This document shows, piece after piece, positions 44,733-54,318 of a stretch of 64,000 nucleotides of DNA (within the stretch, counting starts at the first letter, position 1; each line of letters begins with the position of its first letter). The notes under the pieces were generated by a model that did no database searches, was not told the origin of the DNA, and worked only from the letters and a program-made list of their open reading frames with translations. The DNA comes from Humibacillus xanthopallidus (GTDB lineage: Bacteria > Actinomycetota > Actinomycetes > Actinomycetales > Dermatophilaceae). The stretch covers positions 1,488,001-1,552,000 of the forward strand of contig NZ_VFQF01000001.1 in the NCBI RefSeq assembly GCF_006717145.1. The letters are read 5' to 3'. The position numbers and the translations under genes were made by a program.

Positions 44733-46364
44733 TCAGGCGACCTTCGTGCCGTTCGCCCGGTACTCCGCGACGTGGGCCTCACGCTCGGCGTCGGACATCT
44801 GGTTGAGGAGCACGTTGGGGCTCATGAACCGGTTGCCGCGGACGTCGTCGAGGGTCCACATCTTCTTGGGGTCGAGGTCGAGGTGCGGCTGCCCGATGAG
44901 GGTCTTGCCGTCGTCGCGGACGTAACCCAGGTCCTTGACGATGTCGGCGAGGTCCTTGTCGTGGTGCAGCGTCTCCCACTCGCGGAAGCCGGTGAGGCGG
45001 CCCATGTTGGGCGTCTCGCGGCCCTCGTACTCCGACCGGAATGCGACGGCGTCAGTCCAGTAGCACGTCTCGGAGCAGTAGGTCCTCCACTGGTCGTCGA
45101 CCTTCTCGACCACCATGTCCTCACGGATGAGGGCGGGGACCATGCACGTCCAGCACCGGTGGGGGTACTGGTAGCCCACGTCCTCGAAGGCGATCGGCTT
45201 GTTGCGGCCGGGGTAGGCGAGCCGGTTGTAGTTCTCCCACCACTTGCCGTACTTGCTGTACCACCCGGGGTACTTCTCCTCGAACCACTCGAAGTCGGTG
45301 TCCGTCATGGTGTCGATGCGCCAGTAGTTGACGGGCCAGCCGGTGGCGAAGAACCGGGCGACCTCGTGGACGTAGCCCTTGTTCGTGATCCGGTTCCAGG
45401 CCTCCTCGACGAGGTCGTGCGGGATGGTGAGGCCGTACTTCTCGAGCGGGAGCAGGTAGCTGCGGTAGTAGTCGTCGTAGATCCACCGACGCCACATCTC
45501 CGCGTAGCTCTCGCGGTCCTTGCGACGGTCCTTCGTGCCGTACTCGATGAAGGTGCCGATGGCCGCGTCGACGACGCAGTGGTTGTTCCACCACGCGTAG
45601 CGCAGGTCGCGCTCGAGCAGTGGCCGGTTGCGCTCGTCGGCGAGGGCCATGAGCAGGATCGAGTAGCCGTTCGAGATGTGCCGCGACTCGTCCGACTGGA
45701 CCGAGTGGAAGACCGTCGGCAGCAGGTAGTCGCCGTTGGCCGCGGCCTCGTCGGGCATCGCCACGAAGAGCGTGTTGGTGAAGGCCGTCTCGGCGACCAC
45801 CGTGAGGTAGACGTTGGCGGCGGTGATCGCGTCGCCGGTGATGAAGCCCTCACCGAACTGCCGGCCGATGGTGCCCGCGTAGTTGTTCGCGAACGCCTTC
45901 TCCGTCATGTCGAAGCCGGCGGGGTCGATGTACTGGTTCATGTAGAGCTTCTTGAGGTTCATCTGGATCGTCGAGTGACGAACCTCGTCGATCATCTGGA
46001 CCGCGAGCCCGTTGTGGATCTCCGGGTTCGGCACAGCGTCGATCGCCATCGGCATGGCGCGGGCGGCCGAGATCTCGGGGAACGGGATGATCGACAGGAA
46101 CAGCTTCTGCCACTCGAGCCAGCGCTGCTGGACCTGGCGGAACATGTTGCCGCGGACCGCGCCGTCCATGGCGCCGAAGACGCGGTTGTCCTTCTCCTCC
46201 TCCATCGGGAAGTAGGACCGCATGATCTGCTTGAGCGGGTCCTTCTTCGGGGCCTTCTCGAACGTGTAGTCCGTGCCGAAGCGGGTCGCGGGCGTCGCGA
46301 AGGTCGGCTCCCACGTCAGCTCGGAGATCTTCGCGTGGGCCTTCGTCAGACTCTGTCTGCTCAC
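44733..46364 (-). CDS. prmA: propane 2-monooxygenase-type hydroxylase large (alpha) subunit
   Basis: Catalytic diiron subunit of 543 residues. The ligand set is Glu97 (FPEISA), Glu127 and His130 (IDEVRHS), Glu192 (VAETAF), and Glu226 and His229 (SDESRHI). The intervals 30, 3, 62, 34 and 3 equal those of methane monooxygenase (114/144/147/209/243/246). The GTG start is at 46364. Relatives oxidise propane to 2-propanol, and in mycobacteria also acetone, phenol or methyl ethyl ketone, so the true substrate is not fixed by sequence. No alcohol dehydrogenase gene is adjacent. Confidence 0.95.
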   Translation of the reverse strand: MSRQSLTKAHAKISELTWEPTFATPATRFGTDYTFEKAPKKDPLKQIMRSYFPMEEEKDNRVFGAMDGAVRGNMFRQVQQRWLEWQKLFLSIIPFPEISAARAMPMAIDAVPNPEIHNGLAVQMIDEVRHSTIQMNLKKLYMNQYIDPAGFDMTEKAFANNYAGTIGRQFGEGFITGDAITAANVYLTVVAETAFTNTLFVAMPDEAAANGDYLLPTVFHSVQSDESRHISNGYSILLMALADERNRPLLERDLRYAWWNNHCVVDAAIGTFIEYGTKDRRKDRESYAEMWRRWIYDDYYRSYLLPLEKYGLTIPHDLVEEAWNRITNKGYVHEVARFFATGWPVNYWRIDTMTDTDFEWFEEKYPGWYSKYGKWWENYNRLAYPGRNKPIAFEDVGYQYPHRCWTCMVPALIREDMVVEKVDDQWRTYCSETCYWTDAVAFRSEYEGRETPNMGRLTGFREWETLHHDKDLADIVKDLGYVRDDGKTLIGQPHLDLDPKKMWTLDDVRGNRFMSPNVLLNQMSDAEREAHVAEYRANGTKVA

Positions 46365-46639
46365 TCTTGCCTCCTGGGTGTCGGGTCGGTCGGCATTGAC
46401 CGAGCCGTCACGACGAGGACGCTCGCCGTGTGAGAGGAGACTCACAGGGCCCTGACTTCGCGACTGTCTCAATGTGAGAGGTGGGGCCGGTGGGCACCGG
46501 GCGCGTCTCACTTTGAGACGGTCCCCGGGGTATCCACAGCAGGGCATTGCACCGTGGGGTCATCGAACCTGAGACTCTTCAGGGGAGACGACCGTCCCGC
46601 ACTGCCGCAGGACCGGTCCGTCGGAGAGGAGGCGTGTCG
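46365..46639. promoter_or_regulatory. divergent prm/regulator promoter with three inverted repeats
   Basis: Three dyads of one kind: TGTGAGAGGAGACTCACA (46429-46446), GTCTCAATGTGAGAG (46466-46480) and the perfect GTCTCACTTTGAGAC (46505-46519). Their centres are about 36 and 39 bases apart. The shared half site is GTCTCA/TGAGAC. They are the natural binding sites for the divergently encoded regulator. I see no clear -35/-10 pair. Confidence 0.75.
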
Positions 46640-48424
46640 ATGACGCACAGCCCTGGAGGACCGCGCGCTCGCGATGCCTTCATCGCGTCGGGGGTGCTCG
46701 ACCGGTCGGTGCGCGACGTCGTCGGGAGCTCGTGGAAGCGCAGCACCCAGGCCGGCGTGAGCCCCACGCTCGTCGAGCCGTCGTATGCCGGTGCGCTGGG
46801 TGAGTCCCAGCAGCTCAACTCCCTCGTCAGCCGCGTCATGCACCGGATGGCCGAGGGCCTCGCGGGCGAGCCGGTGAGCATGATCTTCGCCGACCCGACC
46901 GGGCGCGTGATCCACCGCATCTGCCCGGACACCTCGTTCGGCCGCCGGCTCGAGAAGGTCAGCCTCGCGCCTGGCTTCACCTATGCCGAGGACAGCGTCG
47001 GCACGAACGGCATCGGCACCGCCCTGCTGACGCGGACCCCGACCCTCATCGTCGGCAGCGAGCACTTCACCGAGCCGCTCATGGGCTTCGCCTGCGCCGG
47101 CGCACCCGTCCACCACCCCATCAGCGGGGGGCTCGTCGGGGTCCTCGACCTCACCTGCGAGGCAGGGGTCTCCAACGCCCTGCTGCTCACCTACGCCCGC
47201 TCCATCGCCGAGCGCATCGAGGACGAGATCCTCGCCACGGTGTCCGTCAGCGAGATGTCGCTGCTGCGTGACTACCTCGCGGCCTGCCGGCACGCCACGG
47301 GCCCTGTCCTTGCCCTGAGCGAGGACATCGTCATGATGAACCACCTCGCCCAGCAGCGTCTCGACGCCGCCGACCGCACGGCCCTCGTCGCCCGCACCGA
47401 CGACGCTGTCGGCAAGGTGGCGCCGCTGACCCTCGTGGCCGACCTGCCGAGCGGCGCCATCGCCCGTCTCGACTACCGACCGACCTCGGTCGGGTCGGCC
47501 GTCGTCGGTGGAGTCTTCCGGGTGCAGATCCAGGAGGCCTCGGCCCGACCGGTCCGCACCGCCGACTCCCGCACGCTGACGGCGCCGCTGCCCGGGGTCG
47601 CGGGCAGCAGCCCCGAGTGGACCAGGGCCGGCGCACAGCTGCGCGAGTCGCACCGTGCCGGCACCTGGGTGCTCCTCGTCGGTGAGCGAGGCGTCGGCAA
47701 GCACGCCCTCGCCCGCGCGGTGCACGTCGCCGAGTCGCCTGCTCGGCACCTGCGGGTCCTCGACGCCGAGACGGCGGCCCTCGACCCGGACGAGTGGTTC
47801 CAGCACCTCGAGGACGAGCTCGCGAGCGAGGAGGGCACCCTCATCATCCGGCACATCGACCGGCTGCCGGCCTCGCTCGTCGAGTCGGTGTCGAGCCGCC
47901 TCCTCGAGGAGTCGGACCGCTCGCACTCCGCCCCGGCCCGCTGGGTCGTGGCGACGCGCGAGGCGGCCGTCGGCGACGACGCGCTCGAGGCCCAGATCGT
48001 GCCGTGCTTCGACCGCACCATCAACGTCGAGCCCCTGCGCCACCGACCCGACGACATCCGGGCGATGATCCCCGCGATGCTGCGCACGCTCTCGCCCTCA
48101 CGCGACCTGCAGATCTCGCCGCGGGCGGTCAACCAGCTGGCCCGGCACCCGTGGCCGGGCAACGCGACCCAGCTGCGTGATGTGCTGCGCCGAGTGCTCG
48201 CCGCCAAGCGCACCGGCACGATCGAGCTAGCCGACCTGCCGCCGGAGTGCATGGCCGTTGGCCGTCGCACGCTGACGCCCCTCGAGTCGCTCGAGCGCGA
48301 CGCCATCACCCGGGCCCTCGCCGACCACGGCGGCAACAAGGGCCGGGCTGCCGAGCACCTCGGCATGTCGCGCGCGACGATCTACCGCAAGATCCGCGGC
48401 TACAACATCGACACGCGCCGCTGA
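46640..48424 (+). CDS. GAF/AAA-like/Fis-HTH regulator of the monooxygenase cluster (MimR type)
   Basis: 594 residues from ATG 46640, preceded by GAGAGGAGG. A GAF sensor domain lies at about 70-210 (FADPTGRVIHRI, EDSVGTNGIGTALLTR). An AAA+-like domain at about 345-520 has the altered Walker A GERGVGKHAL and lacks the GAFTGA loop that contacts sigma-54. The C-terminal Fis-type HTH is ITRALADHGGNKGRAAEHLG and SRATIYRKIRGYNI. Actinobacteria lack sigma-54, so it must work with the sigma-70 family. Divergent position and adjacent palindromes point to control of prmABCD, probably as an inducer-dependent activator. Confidence 0.88.
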   Translation: MTHSPGGPRARDAFIASGVLDRSVRDVVGSSWKRSTQAGVSPTLVEPSYAGALGESQQLNSLVSRVMHRMAEGLAGEPVSMIFADPTGRVIHRICPDTSFGRRLEKVSLAPGFTYAEDSVGTNGIGTALLTRTPTLIVGSEHFTEPLMGFACAGAPVHHPISGGLVGVLDLTCEAGVSNALLLTYARSIAERIEDEILATVSVSEMSLLRDYLAACRHATGPVLALSEDIVMMNHLAQQRLDAADRTALVARTDDAVGKVAPLTLVADLPSGAIARLDYRPTSVGSAVVGGVFRVQIQEASARPVRTADSRTLTAPLPGVAGSSPEWTRAGAQLRESHRAGTWVLLVGERGVGKHALARAVHVAESPARHLRVLDAETAALDPDEWFQHLEDELASEEGTLIIRHIDRLPASLVESVSSRLLEESDRSHSAPARWVVATREAAVGDDALEAQIVPCFDRTINVEPLRHRPDDIRAMIPAMLRTLSPSRDLQISPRAVNQLARHPWPGNATQLRDVLRRVLAAKRTGTIELADLPPECMAVGRRTLTPLESLERDAITRALADHGGNKGRAAEHLGMSRATIYRKIRGYNIDTRR

Positions 48425-48430
48425 CGGGCC

Positions 48431-49750
48431 TCAGGAGGGCAGCAGGATCGACACGGCGTGGATGAGCATGCCGATGAGCCCGCCGACGAGCGTGCCGTTG
48501 ATCCGGATGAACTGCAGGTCGCGCCCGACCTGGAGCTCGACGCGCTCGGCCGTCTCCTTGCCGTCCCAGCGGTCGACGGTCTGGCTGATGATCTTCGTCA
48601 GCTCCGTGCCGTAGCGCTCCACGGCATACACCGTCGCGTCGCAGATGCGGGCGTCGATGCGGTCGCGCAGCGCACGGTCGGCGAGCAGCCGCTCAGCGAG
48701 ACCCGTGACCTCCTCGACCGCGCGGGTGCGCACCGGGCCGCCCTCGTCCTCGAGGGCCGAGATGGCGACGGCACGCAGCGAGCCCCAGAGCGACATCGCC
48801 GTGTCGACGACCTGGGGGTGCGTGAGGAGCCGCTCCTTGAGCCGCTCGGCCTTCTCCTGCGTCACCGGGTCGTGCTGGAGGTCAGCGGCGAGGTCGACGA
48901 GCAGCTTGTCGAGGGCCCGGCGCACGTCGTGCTCCGGGTCGCGGCGGATGTCGGCGAGCCACTTGAGCGCCTCGGTGTGGATCTTGCGGGCGACGAGGTC
49001 GTTGACTGCCGTCGGCACCCAGGTCGGGGCCCGCTGGGTGATGAGCGACTCGAAGAGGTCCTCGTTGTCGACGAGCCAGGCCCGCATCTCGTCGAGGGCG
49101 AGGTCGACGAGCCCGACGTGGGCCTGGTCGCGCACCACCTGGTCGAGCAGTCCGCCCGCCAGCGAGCTGACCGGCTCCTGCACGAGCCGGGGCAGCACGG
49201 CCTGCTCGATGACCGCCCGCACGTCCTCGTCGGGGATCCGGTGCAGGGCGTGCACGGTGACGGTGGCGACCTCGTCGACGAGGCGCTTGGCGTGTCCGGG
49301 CGCGAGGGCCCACTCCGCGGCCCGACGGGTCGGCTCGGCGTCGAGAACGCGCTCGCGGATGATGTCCTCGTGCATGAAGTTCTCGCCGACGAACTCCTCG
49401 AGGCTCTTGCCGATCATCTCCTTCTTGCGAGGGATGAGGGCGGTGTGCGGGATCGGCAGGCCGAGCGGGTGACGGAAGATCGCCGTGACGGCGAACCAGT
49501 CGGCGCACGCGCCGACCATCGAGGCCTCGGCGCCGGCGTTGACGAAGCCGAGCACACCGTCGTCGTGGCCGCGGGTCAGGACGTAGACGATGGCGGCGAG
49601 GACGAGCAGACCGGTGGCGACGAGGCGCATCCGCCTCAGGTCGCGGCGTCGCTGCGCGTCGAGTGCCGGGTCGACCATGAAGCCGAGCGGACCGCCCGGG
49701 ACGCGAGCACGGGCGGCCGGCACGTCGGTTGCCGAAGGGGCGGTACTCAC
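48431..49750 (-). CDS. DUF445 family membrane protein
   Basis: 439 residues from GTG 49750; a GTG three codons upstream is also open. One hydrophobic helix is near 45-62 (LVATGLLVLAAIVYVLTRG), and another at the extreme C-terminus (LVGGLIGMLIHAVSILL). GAEASMVGACADWFAVTAIF is the family signature. A long helical soluble part lies between them. The family is widespread and without known function. It ends six bases from the convergent regulator stop. Confidence 0.88.
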   Translation of the reverse strand: MSTAPSATDVPAARARVPGGPLGFMVDPALDAQRRRDLRRMRLVATGLLVLAAIVYVLTRGHDDGVLGFVNAGAEASMVGACADWFAVTAIFRHPLGLPIPHTALIPRKKEMIGKSLEEFVGENFMHEDIIRERVLDAEPTRRAAEWALAPGHAKRLVDEVATVTVHALHRIPDEDVRAVIEQAVLPRLVQEPVSSLAGGLLDQVVRDQAHVGLVDLALDEMRAWLVDNEDLFESLITQRAPTWVPTAVNDLVARKIHTEALKWLADIRRDPEHDVRRALDKLLVDLAADLQHDPVTQEKAERLKERLLTHPQVVDTAMSLWGSLRAVAISALEDEGGPVRTRAVEEVTGLAERLLADRALRDRIDARICDATVYAVERYGTELTKIISQTVDRWDGKETAERVELQVGRDLQFIRINGTLVGGLIGMLIHAVSILLPS

Positions 49751-49783
49751 GGGCGGCACCTCTCGTCTCGGTGGCGGGTCGTG

Positions 49784-50539
49784 CTAGGTCGCCGCCTCCA
49801 GTGCGAAGGTCAGCGCATCGATCCTCGCACGGGTCTCCCCGTCAGTCGCGATCTGCTCCCCGATGCGGGTGGCGATCGCGCCCACCTCGTCCGCTCCCAG
49901 GCCGGGGCGCAGGCGGAGCACGATACGCAGCACTCCGGCGCCGGCCGGCTCCCCCGCCTCGACCCGGTGCCCGGTGACATCGGGCTCGCTCGCGACCGCG
50001 GCACGCACCGCGGCGGCCACGTGATCGTCGAGGTGGCTGGGCAGCCAGGGCCGCTGCTGCGCGAGCGCCCAGAGCATGCTGGGGCGCAGCACCGTGGCGT
50101 GGGACGAGGCCACGTCGACGACGAGCACGTGGCACTCCTCCGAGATCGCCGCCTGGGCTGCGGCCGAGGCCGTCACCGGCACCGGCCGCGCGTGAGCGTC
50201 CCAAGCGGCGAGGCTCTCGAGCGAGGTGAAGACCGGCAGGGCTCGCGAGCCGTCAGGTGAGGTGAGCGTGACGGCGGCCATGTCGCTGCGGGTCTCGACG
50301 ACGTGGGCACCCGACTCGTCGACCTCGTCGGCCACCGCGACGACGGGCACGAGCCACCGGGCCGAAGCCGTCCGGGCGAGCAGCTCGATCTCGGCGTCGG
50401 CATCGGGGCGCTCGTGGACCGCGGCGAGCGCGGCTTCGAGGGCGGGGTCGGCGCCGCCGGTGTCGCCCGCGAAGCCGTGCGCCGGGATCGACTTGCCCGC
50501 CCAGGCCTGACCGGCGGAGTCGGTGGGCAGCTCGCTCAT
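49784..50539 (-). CDS. SseB-domain protein
   Basis: 251 residues. The central part (about 30-150) has the SseB N-terminal domain pattern ([31 protein letters not shown]-like [18 protein letters not shown]). The C-terminal 90 residues ([20 protein letters not shown]) resemble the SseB C-terminal part. The ATG overlaps the priA stop (ATGA), so it is translated with priA. A gene of this type next to priA is common in actinobacteria; its function is unknown. Confidence 0.85.
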   Translation of the reverse strand: MSELPTDSAGQAWAGKSIPAHGFAGDTGGADPALEAALAAVHERPDADAEIELLARTASARWLVPVVAVADEVDESGAHVVETRSDMAAVTLTSPDGSRALPVFTSLESLAAWDAHARPVPVTASAAAQAAISEECHVLVVDVASSHATVLRPSMLWALAQQRPWLPSHLDDHVAAAVRAAVASEPDVTGHRVEAGEPAGAGVLRIVLRLRPGLGADEVGAIATRIGEQIATDGETRARIDALTFALEAAT

Positions 50540-51303
50540 CGGACGGGCCTGCCGGCGACGTCGAGCGCCTCCGGCAGGGTGAAGGCGCCACGGTAGAGAG
50601 CCGATCCGACGATGGCCCCCTCGACGCCCTCGCCGACGAGCGTGCGGATCGCTCTGATGTCCTTGAGGGTCGAGACTCCGCCGCTCGCGATGACGGGGCG
50701 GTCGGTGCGGGCGCAGACGTCACGCAGCAGCTGCACGTTGGGGCCCTGCAGCATGCCGTCCTTGTTGACGTCGGTCACGACGTAGCGGGCACAGCCCTCG
50801 GAGTCGAGGCGCGCCAGGGTCTCCCAGAGATCGCCGCCCTCGCGGGTCCAGCCACGGGCGGCGAGGGTGGTCCCGCGCACGTCGAGGCCGATCGCCACGC
50901 GGTCGCCGTGCTCGGCGATGATCGACGCCGTCCACTCCGGGTCCTCGAGCGCCGCGGTGCCGATGTTGACCCGCCGGCAGCCGGTCGCGAGCGCCGCCTC
51001 GAGGGAGTGCGCGTCGCGGATGCCACCGGAGAGCTCGACCTGGAGGTCCAGACGCCCGACGATCGAGGAGATGAGCTCGCGGTTGCTGCCCCGGCCGAAG
51101 GCCGCGTCGAGGTCGACGAGGTGGATCCACTCCGCCCCCGCGTCCTGCCAGGCCTGTGCGGCCTCCCACGGGTCCCCGAACTGGCCGCCGCTGCCGGCGA
51201 CGCCCTGCACGAGCTGCACCGCCTGGCCTTCGGAGATGTCCACCGCCGGGAGCAGCTGGAGCCGCGGCTGGTCGGTCTGCTGGTCGGTCGCCTGGCCGGT
51301 CAT
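50536..51303 (-). CDS. priA: phosphoribosyl isomerase PriA (HisA/TrpF)
   Basis: Actinobacterial (beta-alpha)8 isomerase serving histidine and often tryptophan synthesis. It has 255 residues. [20 protein letters not shown] contains the first catalytic Asp, [16 protein letters not shown] follows, and [16 protein letters not shown] holds the second catalytic Asp. [11 protein letters not shown] and [20 protein letters not shown] are the phosphate-binding loops. It is 2.4 kb away from hisH, although these genes are usually adjacent. Dual activity is inferred from the family. Confidence 0.93.
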   Translation of the reverse strand: MTGQATDQQTDQPRLQLLPAVDISEGQAVQLVQGVAGSGGQFGDPWEAAQAWQDAGAEWIHLVDLDAAFGRGSNRELISSIVGRLDLQVELSGGIRDAHSLEAALATGCRRVNIGTAALEDPEWTASIIAEHGDRVAIGLDVRGTTLAARGWTREGGDLWETLARLDSEGCARYVVTDVNKDGMLQGPNVQLLRDVCARTDRPVIASGGVSTLKDIRAIRTLVGEGVEGAIVGSALYRGAFTLPEALDVAGRPVR

Positions 51304-51513
51304 CGGAAGGGCTCCTCGGGTTCATCGGGATGGGTGGGTGGGTCGACTCGGCGGTCGGTCCCGTGCGACCTCCGAGTATGCCGTGTGGCCCCCTGCCGTG
51401 CTCGGCGCGCCCGTCCGTCGCCCGGGCAGGTCGCCAGAACCCCACCCCGCCTCGTGCCATCTGCTAGACCGGGAGGACACGAGACCCGTCGCCGACCCTC
51501 GAGGTGAGACATC

Positions 51514-52488
51514 ATGTCCTTCGACAAGCCCGTGCCCGGCAGTGTGGGGCTCCCCCAGCTCAGCGGTCGGCCGATGGTGACCGACGGCGGCCTGGAGACG
51601 GACCTCATCTTCAACCACGGCCTCGACCTGCCCGACTTCGCGGCGTTCCCCTTGCTCGACGACGAGGCCGGCCGGCTTCTCCTCACCGGCTACTACGACG
51701 ACTACGCCGCCATCGCAGCGAGGGCCGGGGCCGGCCTCCTGCTCGAGTCACCGACGTGGCGCGCCAACCCTGACTGGGGCTCCCGCCTGGGTCGGTCCGC
51801 CGACGACCTGACGCGGGTCAACGTCGCCTCGATCACGTTCCTCCAGGAGCTGCGGGATCGGTATGCCGCCGAGCTGGAGGACGTCGTCATCAGCGGGGTC
51901 GTCGGGCCGCGGGGTGACGGCTACCGCAGTGACGGCGCGACGGACCCCGACGAGGCAGCGCGCTATCACCGACGTCAGGTGACCGCGTTCGCGGAGTCGG
52001 GAGCCGATGTCGTGACCGCCCTGACGCTCACCGACCCGGGTGAGGCCATCGGGATCGTCCGAGCCTCTCGAGACGCCGGCCTTCCGGTGGCGATCTCCTT
52101 CACCACGGAGGTCGACGGCCGGCTGCCCGACGGCACGCCGTTGTCCACGGCCGTCACCGTGGTCGACGCGGCGGCGAGCCCGGACTACTACCTCGTCAAC
52201 TGTGCCCACCCGCAACACGTGCTCGCGGCCCTCGCACCCGATGCTTCAGGCGCTTCGGACGCTCTGGGGGCCGGGATCGGTTGGGGCTCGAGGATTCTCG
52301 GCATGCGCTACAACGCCTCGACCCGCAGCCATGCCGAGCTCGACGAGGCCGACGACCTCGATGCCGGTGACCTGGCCGTTCTCGCTGGAGGGCACGCGGA
52401 GGTGTTGGACCAGATCGGCCCACTCACGGTGATCGGCGGGTGCTGCGGCACGGACGCCTCGCACGTCGCTGCGCTGTGGGGCGTCTGA
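51514..52488 (+). CDS. homocysteine S-methyltransferase family protein
   Basis: Zinc-dependent methyltransferase of the MmuM type (324 residues). Zinc ligands are the Cys of YLVNCAHPQH and the double Cys of VIGGCCGTDASH; the N-terminal VTDGGLETDLIFNHGLDLP is also typical. It may use S-methylmethionine or SAM as donor; the sequence does not decide. ATG 51514 is preceded by GAGGTGAG. It is transcribed against the his genes around it and ends at a tandem hairpin array, so it looks like an insertion in the his region. Confidence 0.9.
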   Translation: MSFDKPVPGSVGLPQLSGRPMVTDGGLETDLIFNHGLDLPDFAAFPLLDDEAGRLLLTGYYDDYAAIAARAGAGLLLESPTWRANPDWGSRLGRSADDLTRVNVASITFLQELRDRYAAELEDVVISGVVGPRGDGYRSDGATDPDEAARYHRRQVTAFAESGADVVTALTLTDPGEAIGIVRASRDAGLPVAISFTTEVDGRLPDGTPLSTAVTVVDAAASPDYYLVNCAHPQHVLAALAPDASGASDALGAGIGWGSRILGMRYNASTRSHAELDEADDLDAGDLAVLAGGHAEVLDQIGPLTVIGGCCGTDASHVAALWGV

Positions 52489-52537
52489 CGCGTACCGCTA
52501 GGCCCGACGATCGCCTCCCACCACCGGCCACCCCAAC

Positions 52538-53135
52538 CACAATCGAAAGAGCAGTTCGTCGCCTCCCCGGCGGCCGCGCAGGCCCGAAAACCCGACGAAC
52601 TGCTCTTTCGATCGGGCTTGACACGCCGGACCGCTCTCTCGATCGACACAGGCGAGTGGCACCCCGCCACAAACCATGCCAGCCGCGCCGACGACACCCA
52701 CAATCGAAAGAGCAGTTCGTCGCCTCCCCGAGCGCCGCGCAGGCCCCGAAAACCCGACGAACTGCTCTTTCGATCGGGCTTGACACGCCGGATCGCTCTC
52801 TCGATCGACACAGGCGCGTGGCACCCCGCCACCGGCCACGCCCGCCGCGCCGACGACACCCACCATCGAAAGAGCACTTCGTCGCCTCCCCGGGCCGCGC
52901 GGCCCCGAAAAACGACGAACTGCTCTTTCGATTGGGCTTGGCACGCCGGATCGTTCTCTCGATCGACACAGGCGAGTGACACCCCGCCACCGGCCATGTC
53001 GGGCGAGCCCTCGACAACCCACCCACGATCGAAAGAGCAGTTCGTCGCCTCCCCGGGCGCCACGCGGGCCCCGAGAACCCCGACGAACTGCTCTTTCGAT
53101 TGGCCCTTGCACGCCGGATCCCTTAAGCGATCTGC
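52538..53135. repeat. four tandem ~162-bp units, each a 20-bp-stem hairpin
   Basis: Each unit holds the inverted repeat ATCGAAAGAGCAGTTCGTCG / CGACGAACTGCTCTTTCGAT. Arms are 52542-52561 with 52593-52612, 52703-52722 with 52755-52774, 52865-52884 with 52913-52932 (one mismatch) and 53028-53047 with 53081-53100; loops are 28-33 bases. A shared tail follows (GGGCTTGACACGCCGGATCG, then CTCTCGATCGACACAGGCG). The array lies between convergent genes and is not coding: all frames are open merely because of GC content, and the arms are better conserved than any frame. Confidence 0.93.
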
Positions 53136-53178
53136 ACAGGGGAGCAGGCACGCAGGGCGACGGGCAGGGGCCTTTGCG

Positions 53179-53616
53179 TCAGTGACCCGAGTTGGGAGCG
53201 GGCGGTCCAGCTCCAGGGTCGGCAGAGTCAGCGGAGTCGGCAGAGCCCGCAGGGTCAGCTGGGTCGGCGGGGACCGCATCTCCAGTCGACGGCGCCGCGG
53301 CGCCTGCGGCGATCTCCGCCCGGTTCTTCCACACGACGTATGCCAGGCCGAGGACGAGCACGACGACGATGAGGCCGATGCGGACCGGCCACGACAGGTC
53401 GAGCAGCGTCGTCACGACGAGCGTGCCGAGGGCGGTGCCCACTGTGGTCGGCAGCCCGGGCCGGCTCGCGCGGCGGCGTGGCTGCAGGGCGCTGCTCGTC
53501 GTCCGCCGCCTCGTCGTCGTGGTGCGTCGCTTCGTCGTGCGCGCCTTGCTGCCGCTGCTGCTCGTCGCCCGCGAGCTCGTGCCCGCCGTGCTGCGCGGCG
53601 TCTTCTTCGTCGCCAT
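53179..53616 (-). CDS. hypothetical basic-tail membrane protein
   Basis: 145 residues from ATG 53616 (GGGAG six bases upstream). Residues 1-60 are Lys/Arg/Thr/Ser-rich ([20 protein letters not shown], then KARTTKRRTTTTRRRTTSS), resembling histone-H1-like tails. Residues about 75-110 form one or two hydrophobic helices (VVTTLLDLSW, IGLIVVVLVLGLAYVVW). The end is a disordered Asp/Ala/Pro/Ser tail (SADSADSADPG). I recognise no family. It could tether DNA or RNA to the membrane, but that rests on composition alone. It ends four bases before... the hisH-side gene spacing is 63 bases. Confidence 0.65.
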   Translation of the reverse strand: MATKKTPRSTAGTSSRATSSSGSKARTTKRRTTTTRRRTTSSALQPRRRASRPGLPTTVGTALGTLVVTTLLDLSWPVRIGLIVVVLVLGLAYVVWKNRAEIAAGAAAPSTGDAVPADPADPAGSADSADSADPGAGPPAPNSGH

Positions 53617-53679
53617 CGGTTGCTCCCTCATCGGCCGATCTGCCTGTGCGACAGTCAGATCGGGCGTCAGCCCCACATG

Positions 53680-54318
53680 TCAGAGGCTGCGGACCCAGTT
53701 CTCCAGCAGAGTGGCTCCGGCGTCACCGGACTTCTCTGGGTGAAACTGCGTCGCGGCCAGGGGCCCATTCTCGACCGCGGCGACGAAGGGCGCGCCGTGA
53801 CGCGCCCACGTGACCTTGGGTGTGACGCGGACGAAGGCGCCGGAGGGCTCGAGAGTCCAGTGCTGAACGGCATACGAGTGCACGAAGTAGAAGCGCTCGT
53901 GCTCGACCCCGCGGAGGAGGGCCGACCCGGAGGGCACCTCGACCTCGGACCAACCCATGTGGGGCACGACGGCGGCGGGCAGGCGCTCGACGGTGCCGGG
54001 CCACTCCCCCAGCCCTTCGACGGGCGTGGCCGACGGCTCGGTCGAGCCCTCGAAGAGCACCTGCATGCCGACGCACACGCCGAGCACCGGGCGCCCTCCG
54101 CTGAGGCGACGGTCGATGATGCGCGGCCCCTGGGCAGCTGCGAGCCCCGCCATGCACGCGTGGAAGTTGCCGACGCCGGGCACGAAGAGCCCGTCGCACG
54201 CGAGGGCCGCGACGGGGTCGGCCGTCAGGGTGACGGAGGCGCCGACGCGCTCGAGCGCGCGCACGGCGGAGCGCACGTTGCCGCTGCCGTAGTCGAGGAC
54301 GACGACGTCCTTGGTCAC
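53680..54318 (-). CDS. hisH: imidazole glycerol phosphate synthase, glutaminase subunit
   Basis: Class I glutamine amidotransferase that feeds ammonia to HisF. It has 212 residues from GTG 54318, which overlaps the hisB stop (GTGA). The nucleophile Cys is in [16 protein letters not shown], and the His/Glu pair is in [13 protein letters not shown]. The N-terminal [18 protein letters not shown] is the family signature. Its partner hisF is not in the window. Confidence 0.95.
   Translation of the reverse strand: MTKDVVVLDYGSGNVRSAVRALERVGASVTLTADPVAALACDGLFVPGVGNFHACMAGLAAAQGPRIIDRRLSGGRPVLGVCVGMQVLFEGSTEPSATPVEGLGEWPGTVERLPAAVVPHMGWSEVEVPSGSALLRGVEHERFYFVHSYAVQHWTLEPSGAFVRVTPKVTWARHGAPFVAAVENGPLAATQFHPEKSGDAGATLLENWVRSL

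Noticed and set aside
46640-48424. Sigma-54-dependent activator
   Set aside because: The AAA+ part has a changed Walker A and no GAFTGA loop, and no -24/-12 promoter is seen; actinobacteria lack sigma-54.
52538-53135. Integron attC array or CRISPR
   Set aside because: No GTTRRRY core sites, no integrase gene, and the 'spacers' are themselves conserved between units.
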